Positions 25,501 to 34,108 of a stretch of DNA of 64,000 bases are shown here, one piece after another. Within the stretch, counting starts at the first letter, position 1. Each line of letters starts with the position of its first letter. The stretch lies in NCBI RefSeq assembly GCF_037975245.1, contig NC_092569.1, forward strand, positions 36,514,168 through 36,578,167. Direction: 5' to 3'. The position numbers and the translations under genes are program-made. This DNA comes from Apostichopus japonicus (Eukaryota; Echinodermata; Holothuroidea; Aspidochirotida; Stichopodidae). A model generated the notes under the pieces. That model ran no database searches. It was not told where the DNA came from and saw only the letters and a program-made list of their open reading frames with translations.

Positions 25501-28500
25501 ATGATCAATTAGAGTCATTGTACTCTCAGTTTGCCGCGTAGCTACTGTTACCATTTGAGTCAGATTAAATATTCGAAGTTCAAGCTGCCATCTCCTATTC
25601 ACCTTTTTATCTAAGAGGTTAATATTAAAATCACCGACAATTATAATATCACTAAAATCTTTAAAAGGTGCTAGAAGCATATCGTGAAAACATTCATACC
25701 ATTGCGTATTAGAATCTGGTGGGCGATACATGATGCATAGCAGAACATTTCTAATATGGGGTAATATGAGTTCAATCCAAAATGCTTCAATTACGTCAAC
25801 TTCATACTCAGGATGTCTAAGAAACGGCCTTCCATGTTCAATATAGGCAGCCACGCCACCTCCATTCCCTTTTCTGTCTTTCCTTATAATATTATAGCCT
25901 GATATAGCTAATTCATAATCTTGGATTGAATCAGTTAAAAATGTTTCATTTAGGGCAAACACATTAATCTTTGTTTCTTGATTGTTCATGAGAGCCTGCA
26001 ACTGATCAACCTTTGGGAGTAGATGGCATATATTCAAAAATCCAGTCTGGAGCATATTGGACCTTCGCGTCTTTTTCTCATGGGGGTTTGGTGAATAGAT
26101 TCTCTCGGAATGGGGAGTGGATGTATTCAAATTTCGGCCAGATTGAGTTATTTCGCCCGACGCAGATATGTTCTGCGAGGGTATATTATGATCAGAATTA
26201 AAATTATTCAAATCAAATAACTTAGGAACATTAAAATTACCACTTAAAATGCAAAATTCATCGTTTAAAATGTTAGAAGCGGGAGAGTTCAAAATTATAA
26301 AATCATTGGACCTGTGGTATTTCAAATAGTCGATACTTTCCACCTTATACTTTTGTTTCACAGTACTTACGGCACTATCATCTTGGCCAAGATCCTATCG
26401 AAAATAACAATATCGTTCCTTGTGACCATAACGCGAGCAAACTCGGCACTGTAACGGTTGTTGGTGACGACAGGTTCGAATGTTGTGGTTATGCTCTCCA
26501 CAATTGTAGCAACCGCGTCGTGCTGATGGCGTATGATGTTGGTCATGATCATTATAGCTGGTTTTGTCTCGGTAATGGTTCTGGTAGTGGTATGGTGGGC
26601 GTTGGCGAATGAGTGGCATCATTGGTTCATGTCTAGTTGTTGGGCGACGGAAGTTGGGCGGTTGGTAACTCCTGGCATTCAGGCGATGATGGGGATTGCG
26701 ATCAGGTCCTACATGATTGCGGCGAGGATACTTTACACGAGGGCTCCTGTATTTCGATGGTTTGGGATTGCTGTGGATTTGATCTTCAGGAGTGGCTTTG
26801 TTGACTAGAGTTTGACAGTATATCGAGGGGATTGCTGTGAGGCGCTCTGCAAGTCTTACAGCTCCTTTGCGATTCAAGTGAACGTCGTCAGAGTACATTG
26901 ATCGGTCTATTCTTCCATCTGCGTACTTGAATGATAAGCTGTTTGCAATATATCGACAGTCTAGTTTCAGCATCAGCTCGTTCAGTTTGTTGTCAAGTTC
27001 CTCGATTTCAGGCGAATAGGCATCAAGTCTCGGGCATGGCCCAGACACGGTGATGAAGGGACCGTTCTCCGTTTTTGGAGTGGCTACCTGAAGAGTTGTA
27101 ATCATGTCCTCAAATTTTTCAAGAATTTCTGTAACGTCACTCCCGCTCGAAACATCATTCGTCCCCACATGAATAATCAGGTTCTGGATTTTCTCGAGGT
27201 CAATCTCATCAGTTAAGTCCATACGTATTGATTCGACAGACGCTCCGCGAATGCATCGCACAGTTGTGTTTTCGAAGGTTCCATTGTTGAAATCTCTTAA
27301 AATTGAATCTCCTATCAGTAAATTATGCCTTTGCTCTTGCTGTGGTTGTTTCTGAACGATGCTTGAATATGATTCTTCCAATGTCTCTTCCAATCCTTGG
27401 CGAGATTCAGGTATTTCCTGTAGCTCGTGTTTTTTTCTTTCATGTCGATTCAGAGTTTTCAGTTCTTCGATCTCCTTGAGAGCGTTATTCAGTCTTTGAA
27501 TGGTGTCTTGTAGGAGCTTTGGTAGTTTACGGCATGGTTGGCAGATCCATACTTTCGATTTAGGTGGCTGTTTCCTTAGACCAGCGCATTGGAGATGATA
27601 TCCTATTTGACAAAACGCACAAACGACATCTTTTTCCGGATCATTATCTGGATGTTGGCACTGTGGCAAGCAATTCGCTGTGGCTGATTGACTCTGAATA
27701 ATAGTGTCAGTGAGTTGTTCGGGTGCTGGATCCATTGTAAGTCGCTGGATTAGGTCTCCAACAATAACAGATCGATATTCAATGCGTTGGGTACTGCCGT
27801 ACTGGAAATGAATTACCGTGCACTGTTCTAGGAGACTAGGCTATACTATATAGCAGTGGAGGGCTGTTAGGCTGACGCACCGTAGGTATTCACAGTTACG
27901 TTAGAACTAGTCCATAAAATTATCAAAAAGTAAGAGTCAAAAACGATGAAAACAGCTGATAAAATGTTAAAAGCGAGGAACGAAGAAGATATTCCATTAA
28001 AAGAGCAATCAAATCGTGAACATTTCTATGAAAACGTCGTAAAAAATATCACATATACGTACCACGCGTGCGACCACAACTACGAACAACCGTTTATCTA
28101 TACACAGCCTCGACAATCTAGGGTTTCAGGAGATATTCATTCATTCATTCATTAGAGATTCATTCATTCATTGGAGATTCCTGTGATCCTTAACGCTTCT
28201 TGAAGATGTGTCAAGGGGGAGATTTCACAAATCACAATGGAACTGGAGGGAAATCAATTTATGGATCTAAATTTGAAGATGAAAACTTTACTCTACTACA
28301 TACACAACCAGGTGAATTGAATTTCATACTTTGCATGAATGAGAATTTATAGAAAACTTTTTAAATAATAGGTTACAATTATTTCTCTGTGAAGTGGTTT
28401 TTGAAAAGTTTTGTAAAGATTTGGAGAATCCTTGAAGAACCATGCTGCAGCATTACAATTTTTTTCGTAAACGAAATAAAATTTGAAGCTGTCTTCAAGG

Positions 28501-30115
28501 TTTATGGTTATTTTCATGATTCTCAAAGTAACAGAAATGTCGAGGAAAACAACTTATAACGCCATGAAAAATTGACCTGACTTGATTGAATATTTATATT
28601 CAGAATCATTCTGTATCCCCAGCTAAAAGACCACGTATATGATAGGTAAAATCAAGAAAAAAGTCAGAATTCCCTTTAACGTCTTGGATTATCATTGAAT
28701 CCTGTTTTGTAATTAATTCAAATATGCAAATATAACACAAGTTGCATTTTATTTCTCTTTTTTACCATTGATAGGTTTACTGTCTATGGCTAATTCTGGG
28801 CCTGGAACTAACGGCTCACAGTTCTTCATAACAACAGAAAAAGTACCTTGGTATGTAGTCAAACATTTGTTAATTTTTTTGTAGCAATAGCTCTGTTTAA
28901 CAAGAAGGGCATTGCTATAATGATAATTCAGTTAACTGAATCAGTGAAATACTAACAGGTTGAAAGCAATAGGCAACTAGTTCTAAAGGAGACACAGACC
29001 CAGCTATCATCTTAAGCTTTTATGACAGTGAACAACTTCCCCAAACAGCTAATAAAAATCTTTCTCTGTTTTTCAGACATGAGCTTTTTCCGCGAATTCG
29101 CGGAATATCCGTGATTTCTTTTCTACCTCGGGGACAAAAGCTATTATCCTAACACACTGTAGCATAAGCAAACTGGAGCCTATACCGCAAATTTTGCAAA
29201 GTTCAGTGAATTTTTTTTACCTCAGGTTCATCCCTGGTTTTTGAGATATCCTAGTTTAAAAGTCATGTCTGGGAGCTCTCCGTTTGTTATCTGTAATATC
29301 ATGAAGCCAGTAGAATCTGAAAACCTGGTACTTTATCTTTTGTTTATTTTTCATAAATTTCATATTTTCAGAATGTTGACAGTGTTTACATTGAAATCAA
29401 TGCTATAATTAGTCCCTGTTCAGTACTGTACTTCAGTATAATAGATTCAACATTTTCATGAGTTGCAAACCCATCTCCATGACAGGAATAAAACACTGTC
29501 ATAAATAATGAAAAACATAACAAAATGAAGCTAGTTTGGCTCTATGATGTCATATAAAGACATGCTCCAGTCCTCAGCCTTGTGGGTGAAGGAATATTTA
29601 ACCTGTGATATCTCCTAAATAGAATATGATTTTTCTTATTGTGCTTGTGGAAATAGTTCATCACAATTATCTTTATCACAAACTACAAATGATAATGGTT
29701 TGGTTTGCATCTCATGTAAGGTACTGAAAGAGGCAAATGATAACTTTAAGGCGACATCAACTTTGCAGGGGTAAGAGTACAGAGTCAACACAAGAACATT
29801 TCATGATTTGCCTGTAATGGTGATGGCAGTTTATTGTATTGTTGCTTATGCAGGTATGTCCTGCAGGTAAGTTATGCAGGTATGTAATGCAGGTGTGCTT
29901 TGTTACAGCTGACTCTCATTGCAATAATTTCTACAAAGATCTATTATAAGTTTTGTCATATTTTTGTTCTTTTTCGTAGGCTGGACAACAAACATGTTGT
30001 CTTTGGGGAGGTAATAGAAGGAATGGAAGTGGTACGAAAAATGGAAGCTGTTGGCTCCAAGTCAGGAAAACCCAAGGATAAAGTGATCATAACAAGATGT
30101 GGAGAACTTGTCTGA
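16506..30115 (+). CDS. PPIE: PPIE, RRM-cyclophilin peptidyl-prolyl isomerase E
   Basis: Coding exons: 16506-16542, 19012-19154, 19622-19648, 19958-20039, 20658-20779, 21236-21362, 22217-22296, 28206-28311, 28775-28850, 29980-30115 (TGA 30113-30115). They total 936 nt and encode 311 residues (human about 301); all joins keep phase and have GT-AG borders. The start [15 protein letters not shown] matches the family's short N-terminus. The RRM carries RNP2 (IVYVGG) and RNP1 (RGFAFVEF, 48-55). An acidic linker with WADDNWL follows. The cyclophilin domain (about 150-311) keeps the active-site set: R201, F206, M207, Q209, F259, W267 and H272. The family acts in the nucleus as a spliceosome-associated proline isomerase that also binds RNA. 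Intron 7 (5.9 kb) hosts a LINE. Convergent with HMBOX1. Confidence 0.96.
17300..17529. repeat. Tandem array of short hairpin units (~42 bp)
   Basis: Five full units plus a partial one. Each unit carries ATTCGCAGGGC followed after 0-2 bases by GCCCTGCGAAT or a one-base variant, so each can fold into a stem with 11-bp arms. The spacer is GTGTATGTGTCTGG. Some arms differ by G-to-A or C-to-T changes (CGC/CAC, GCG/GTG). Two lone half-motifs lie at 16735 and 16772. Confidence 0.9.
17640..17888 (-). mobile_element. tRNA-derived SINE
   Basis: On the minus strand from 17888 the sequence has an A-box-like TAGCCTAGTGGTTAAC and, about 35 bp further, a B box GGTTCGATTCC within a tRNA-like fold. A tRNA-unrelated body follows, ending in a short ATAC-rich tail near 17640. 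The pol III promoter layout and tail are those of a SINE. The internal 72-codon open frame is incidental. Confidence 0.85.
20394..20592. repeat. Minisatellite in PPIE intron 4, ~47 bp x 4
   Basis: Four imperfect units of TATCCCAACTAACTGAAAT followed by AAACATAAATCCCTTGCAT-like sequence, just upstream of exon 5. No exon sequence is included. Confidence 0.9.
21525..22025 (+). repeat. Imperfect direct duplication in PPIE intron 6
   Basis: About 85 bp around AACAGATATTGTATTACCAG occurs at 21525-21610 and again at 21935-22025, with scattered differences. Both copies are non-coding. Confidence 0.8.
23206..26361 (-). CDS. LINE ORF2, endonuclease-reverse transcriptase
   Basis: A 1051-codon protein. 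About 90 N-terminal residues of unclear function precede an APE-type endonuclease: [14 protein letters not shown], the glutamate in [20 protein letters not shown], and the catalytic histidine in [10 protein letters not shown]. The reverse transcriptase follows: [70 protein letters not shown] and the catalytic [11 protein letters not shown]-terminal region ends [20 protein letters not shown], the usual CR1/L2 ending. No stop or frameshift is seen. Confidence 0.93.
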   Translation of the reverse strand: MKQKYKVESIDYLKYHRSNDFIILNSPASNILNDEFCILSGNFNVPKLFDLNNFNSDHNIPSQNISASGEITQSGRNLNTSTPHSERIYSPNPHEKKTRRSNMLQTGFLNICHLLPKVDQLQALMNNQETKINVFALNETFLTDSIQDYELAISGYNIIRKDRKGNGGGVAAYIEHGRPFLRHPEYEVDVIEAFWIELILPHIRNVLLCIMYRPPDSNTQWYECFHDMLLAPFKDFSDIIIVGDFNINLLDKKVNRRWQLELRIFNLTQMVTVATRQTESTMTLIDHVYTTNESRLMNTIVPQIRLSDHFPIFFTWRLNNKVIRNKSHRSFKYRAIDRIDTAAFKSDLRNMLPIGPLPHECDVDKSLSCWHENFINVLNLHAPKKAKRVKREKQPRWFNKDINNAIKMRDRTKIKDPTAYRFWRNKVTCMIRAAKQNYFKEAIASNKGDSKAIWKVLRDAQSNNTGMVINHSPNILKVDGKIITDTRDIVEAFNKYFIEVCQTYLVNNQHNNCDTFPDVRKYVNAKLPQGETFNIPRVTEQYVLKYLQSLDPNKATGLDEISAHVLKISAIEITPSITRIINQSIDTEVFPCNWKEAKVIPSFKTESRHDLSNYRPIAILPILSKIIEKHVHLALSKHLNKFDLLRNTQSGFREKHSCETALLKVVDQWMESIDKGYILGTVFLDLSKAFDLVNHEIMVTKLRIYGVSNKAINWFKSYLVNRSQCTYLNGVLSSSRRIACGVPQGSILGPLLFLIYINDIDLTLEYCSADMYADDTTFYASDTSTINLNNKLQRDMEKVSAWCDRNKMAINTTKTKVLLMGSGQRLASLPDNANTLSVTLGGKILKTVKYEELLGVKINNNLSWHIQVDNVCKTVSNRLALLRRIQPYIDLNTKIIFYNGYVRPILDYCSIVWGTCGANDLQKLLHMQKAAARIITNSGRYESSTELFKMLKWHPVDTQIRIRRLIMMYKTMNGLSPNYLTQLFNFTHEIHNHNLRSTTQSNLYLKDGKTEYHKRRFSFIAAKEWNSLPAECKHAKSLPIFKRLVNEFFKS
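26395..27735 (-). CDS. LINE ORF1, PHD finger, SGNH esterase and zinc knuckles
   Basis: A 446-codon protein. Near residues 25-70 a PHD-like cysteine pattern is seen ([17 protein letters not shown] ... WICQPC). A short coiled coil follows ([20 protein letters not shown]). An SGNH-type esterase spans about 135-305, with the serine block LLIGDSIL, the block-III-like [12 protein letters not shown] and the catalytic D..H in [10 protein letters not shown] basic, proline-rich linker leads to two CCHC knuckles at the C-terminus ([28 protein letters not shown]). Such ORF1 proteins bind element RNA; the esterase role is not established. Confidence 0.9.
   Translation of the reverse strand: MDPAPEQLTDTIIQSQSATANCLPQCQHPDNDPEKDVVCAFCQIGYHLQCAGLRKQPPKSKVWICQPCRKLPKLLQDTIQRLNNALKEIEELKTLNRHERKKHELQEIPESRQGLEETLEESYSSIVQKQPQQEQRHNLLIGDSILRDFNNGTFENTTVRCIRGASVESIRMDLTDEIDLEKIQNLIIHVGTNDVSSGSDVTEILEKFEDMITTLQVATPKTENGPFITVSGPCPRLDAYSPEIEELDNKLNELMLKLDCRYIANSLSFKYADGRIDRSMYSDDVHLNRKGAVRLAERLTAIPSIYCQTLVNKATPEDQIHSNPKPSKYRSPRVKYPRRNHVGPDRNPHHRLNARSYQPPNFRRPTTRHEPMMPLIRQRPPYHYQNHYRDKTSYNDHDQHHTPSARRGCYNCGEHNHNIRTCRHQQPLQCRVCSRYGHKERYCYFR
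28136..28173. repeat. (ATTC)n microsatellite
   Basis: Two short ATTC runs split by AGAG, just before PPIE exon 8. Confidence 0.9.
28312..29979 (+). other. PPIE introns 8 and 9
   Basis: These flank exon 9 (28775-28850). The 1.1-kb intron 9 contains a short repeated GCAGGTATGT(A/C)CTGCAGG-like stretch near 29850-29895. Nothing else is recognised. Confidence 0.7.
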
Positions 30116-33100
30116 GAATGACAGAATGGTAAAGTCATTCAAACCCAGAGGAACGGTCCAGCTGGATATGGGCTGTGTCAAGCCCTGTTACAGTCAGGCC
30201 AATCATTGCAAAAACAGTTTTCCAGTTGCCTTAGACACATATGAATATTCATGACAAGACAGGCTTTGGTGGCACCTAAGTTTTATACTTTAATATACTG
30301 AGAAAAGTAACAACTTTGTCTTTAGAATTGTATATACCAGTGGTGTTGTTCCAGTAGATTGAAAGAAGTGAAACTTATGAATATTTATAAACTGTGTTGA
30401 ATATTCATATTAGGCATGGCAGAAGTAACAGTGAACTGCAGTAGGTCACATGGCTAGATGTTTTCACCAACATTGCTTCATTGTGTTAGGCTGAACAGTT
30501 GCATACACAAAGTGACGGACCAGCTAGACTTGCTCAAGCATCCAATTTGAATCTGAGGTGAGGATGACTTGCTTACAAACTGGGTTCTTTTTTCCTGAGA
30601 ATTTGAAAGTCTTTTCTTGGAAAAATCATTAGAAAGTGATGTATTTTCAGCCTATAGAGATGTATTAGAGTGATCAGTCACTGTGGTAGAGCTAATAACA
30701 TCACATTTATGATGAGTAATCTTATTGAAAGGGTCAATGTCCCTTTAAGAAATATCTCATAGGTGCATTCAAGACTTTCCAATTTGAAAAATAGTAGTCA
30801 TATGCCATGACTCATTTACAAACATTGATTGCTTATTAATCAGAACTTTTACAAAAGCTTGCTTGGACTTTTTGAATGTTTTCAAGATTCTTTCTCGTTC
30901 CATACTATTTTATAAGTTATCTGACCTTCAAATTTAATATTCCTCGAGTGGATATATTTTTGCAGTGTACTAGTTGATTCGGGTGAGTACATGCCCGATC
31001 ACATCATGTAACACAGGATCGTTGAGCTGACCTGGGCTTCACTAAAACCATTACTGAACTGATTGCTCGTGTTTATTCTTCATCATGTTAGTGTTTTCTC
31101 TGTACGAGCTCGATTTCTTACAGTAAAGTAGTAAGTCTTCATTCACCAATGGAATCCTGCATGGATATGAATACAAGTGTTCATATGTGACCACACACTG
31201 CACAGAATACAGTGAGCTGAATGTAACTGCTTGCTCCACATGAGGTAGTGTTCATGCCAAAAACAATATGACCTTTATTGACCCATTCAGCCCTGAACAT
31301 GATGTAATGGGTCTGTAGGAGGTAATGCTTTCTATTCTATGCTGCTTTGATCAAAAAGCAAAAAAAAGCTGTAAAGTATGAACAAAACATGATATAAATC
31401 AGTTGAGACTGTTTTATTAACTTATCAATTATAAAACATGAAACATAGAAATACAAAACTGTTACTAACCTACAAAATATTGCACTTTTCATCTCTTTGG
31501 TTTTAAAACATAAATATCTTTGGAGTAAACATGAGGAATACAAGATGAACAATAACAAGACTTACTCCTTTGGTGTATTGTTTTTTTTTTGTTTTTATTC
31601 GCCTTCCCTTTTTTTTGTCTTTATTATTCCTTATTTTAAAGTTCTATTTGGCTCCAATCTCTTAGCATGAAAACTAAGAAGAGTCAGTATGGTCAATCGA
31701 TGACACTTGTTTTATGCCATAGTGTCACTTCAGGTATTTAGATATATCGTTTAATGAGTTTTATTATTTTGAGATGGCGATGATGAAAGTTTCGCAGCTG
31801 TCAGTATGCCATAACATGTCACATGACTTTATTCATCCAGGGTGTATCCAAACTTAGTTCCAGGTTAACAATGCCTCATTCTTAAAGGTCATTAGTTTTG
31901 ACTCCAAATAATGGTCACTCATGCTCAAACTTGAACAATCATTTGACTACAACTCTCAAAATGATTGAATAATTAACTACTGCCTCAGAATGATTGAATA
32001 AGCAGTTTACTACCAGCCTCAGCATGAGTTTCTTCACTGAGACACTGAATGGTCTAATTTAACACTCCCAGATATCTGGAAATAATTGGAGCTTCACAAC
32101 CACCAGGAAACTACTTTTCAAACTTTTAGCCAATATTAATTAGATTTGGGATCAGTATTGATCACCTTTAGAGCAAGTTTTTTTTTTTTTTGTCTTTGGT
32201 CTGCCATTTTATAACACTTACTCAAAGTAAGAGACCAGTCTTAAACTTATTTTGGATCAAAGGAAGGGTGCTTGGCGATTATTTTATAATTCTTTCCAGT
32301 TCTCAACAAGTCCCCATCCGAGCCATGTTTACATATTATTAACCTCATGTTCAAGGAATTGTTTACAAATTTTAACAATTTGAAACCTTCATTATTTGAG
32401 ATAAAATATTACCCCAACCTAGTTATGTAACTTATTGGTATCTGGATAATCTCTCAAATTCAACTCAGAAAGCTGCTTTGGTGTAATACTTATCTTTAGA
32501 ACCACAAAACTTTTACAAATTAATCCAACTAATATGTAACATATCGAAATGTTGTATAAGTAAAATGATTATTTCACTGGATAACAAATATGTCTTTGAA
32601 AAACACATCATTTGCAGGATAATTGTCTGAGGAGTAACATCTTTCTAATGAAAAGAGCTTTCCCATCTGTTAGCAAAGAAGCTCATAAAGTCTGTTAACA
32701 TTCAAATTACATCAATAACTTATCAAGGTGAAGTGTGGTTGAGCATCTATCGAGGAATTTCATATTCAGAGCTAAACTTGTGTGGTCTGCTTACAGTAGG
32801 TCCACATGTAACAAACGTCGTTTAAATATAAAGCGACATTTCTTTACATTTAATATGGTAAAACTGGTAGCTAGGTCCATTGCGGTGTATCAATGGTTTC
32901 CAGTGTTGCCCTCAACATCCAAGACACATAAATATTGGTCACTTACATTTAAACTCCAAGGTACATATTACATCAAATGTGGAATTTGCTCTCTTGATGA
33001 TTTTTTGAAATGTCTAAATTAGCAGTCCTCAATGATTGTAAAACACTGAAGGTCAAATCCTTACAAAATGCTAGCAATTTTCAAGTGTTTAGGAGGGCTA

Positions 33101-33345
33101 AACTTCGAATCTGTGTTTGTTTGAATTTCTTTATTTACTTTACTTTTTTGGGGGGGGGGGGAGGCATGAAGGAACCATTGTAACAAGATTAAACAGAGTG
33201 ATGAAAGCTGACCATTCATTTGGTGTTCCTAGAATATTTGGAGGCAGTAATAAAGACATTGATGGTATGATTATAACAAAACATGTGTTAAAGCCAATAC
33301 ATCAAGACACTTCCATTATACTTCCTACTCATCTTTCAATCTTCC
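30116..33345. other. Convergent intergenic region, PPIE 3' UTR
   Basis: The left end must contain the PPIE 3' UTR; I could not fix a polyadenylation site. The rest is AT-rich with T runs (31580, 32177) and a T-G run at about 33143-33162. No coding region is supported. Confidence 0.6.
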
Positions 33346-34108
33346 TACTAGGGAGCCTGGCAGCTCCTTAGTGCCCCATCTCGTTGTTGATACTCCCTCT
33401 CAGCCTCATCGTGTAACATGGGAGCCTGGCAGCTCCTTAGTGCCTGATCACGTTGTTGAGACTCCATCTCAGCCTAATCATGTAACATGGGAGCCTGGCA
33501 GCTCCTTAGTGCCTGATCTCTTGAGACTCCATCTCAGCCTAATCATGTAACATGGGAGCCTGGCAGCTCCTTAGTGCCCGATCTCTATGTTGATACTCCA
33601 TCTCAGCCTAATCATGTAACATGGGAGCATGGCAGCTCCTTAGTGCCCGATCACGTTGTTGAGACTCCATCACAGCCATCATGTAACATGGGAGCCTGGC
33701 AGCTCCTTAGTGCCCGATCTCTTTGTTGATACTCCATCTCAGCCTAATCATGTAACATGGGAGCCTGGCAGCTCCTTAGTGCCCGATCTCTTCACTGAGA
33801 CTCCATCTCAGCCTAATCATGTAACATGGGAGCCTGGCAGCTCCTTAGTGCCCGATCTCTTTGTTAAGACTCCCTCTCAGTCTAATCATGTAACATGGGA
33901 GCCTGGCAGCTCCTTAGTGACTGATCTCTTTCTTGAGACTCCATCTCAGCCTAATCATGTAACATGGGAGAATGGCAGCTCCTTAGTGCCAGATCTCTTT
34001 GTTGGGACTCCATCTCAGCCTAATCATGTAACATGGGAGCCTGGCAGCTCCTTAGTGCCTAATCTCTTTGTTTGAGACTCCATCTCAGCCTAGTCATGTA
34101 ACATGGCA
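33346..34108. repeat. 69-bp minisatellite at the 3' end of HMBOX1
   Basis: About 11 units of roughly 69 bp, each containing GAGCCTGGCAGCTCCTTAGT and ending CAGCCTAATCATGTAACATG. Starts lie near 33352, 33421, 33490, 33555, 33625, 33692, 33760, 33829, 33898, 33967 and 34036. The right end (CATCTCAGCCTAGTCATG, then TAACATGG) covers the HMBOX1 stop codon and the preceding codons, so the array lies in its 3' UTR. Because 69 is divisible by three, the plus strand has a 139-codon frame with a 23-residue repeat (33656-34075), which I do not consider a gene. Confidence 0.95.

Larger units (their letters stand above)
23028..27900 (-). mobile_element. CR1-like LINE with two intact ORFs
   Basis: A non-LTR retrotransposon antisense to PPIE in intron 7. 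ORF1 (26395-27735) and ORF2 (23206-26361) are both open along their length, separated by about 33 nt. About 180 bp of 3' UTR ends near 23028. The 5' end is uncertain, between the ORF1 start at 27735 and about 28100. The two-ORF plan with a PHD and esterase ORF1 and an endonuclease-RT ORF2 fits the CR1/L2 group. Intact frames suggest a young, possibly competent copy. Confidence 0.88.
22297..28205 (+). other. PPIE intron 7 with LINE insertion
   Basis: Without the LINE, the left part (22297-23027) and the right part (about 27900-28205) are plain AT-rich intron. The right end has an ATTC microsatellite (28136-28173) about 30 bp before the acceptor TTGAAG|ATGTG. Confidence 0.8.

Noticed and set aside
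26533-26808. Plus-strand ORF opposite LINE ORF1
   Set aside because: It is a shadow of the minus-strand ORF1.
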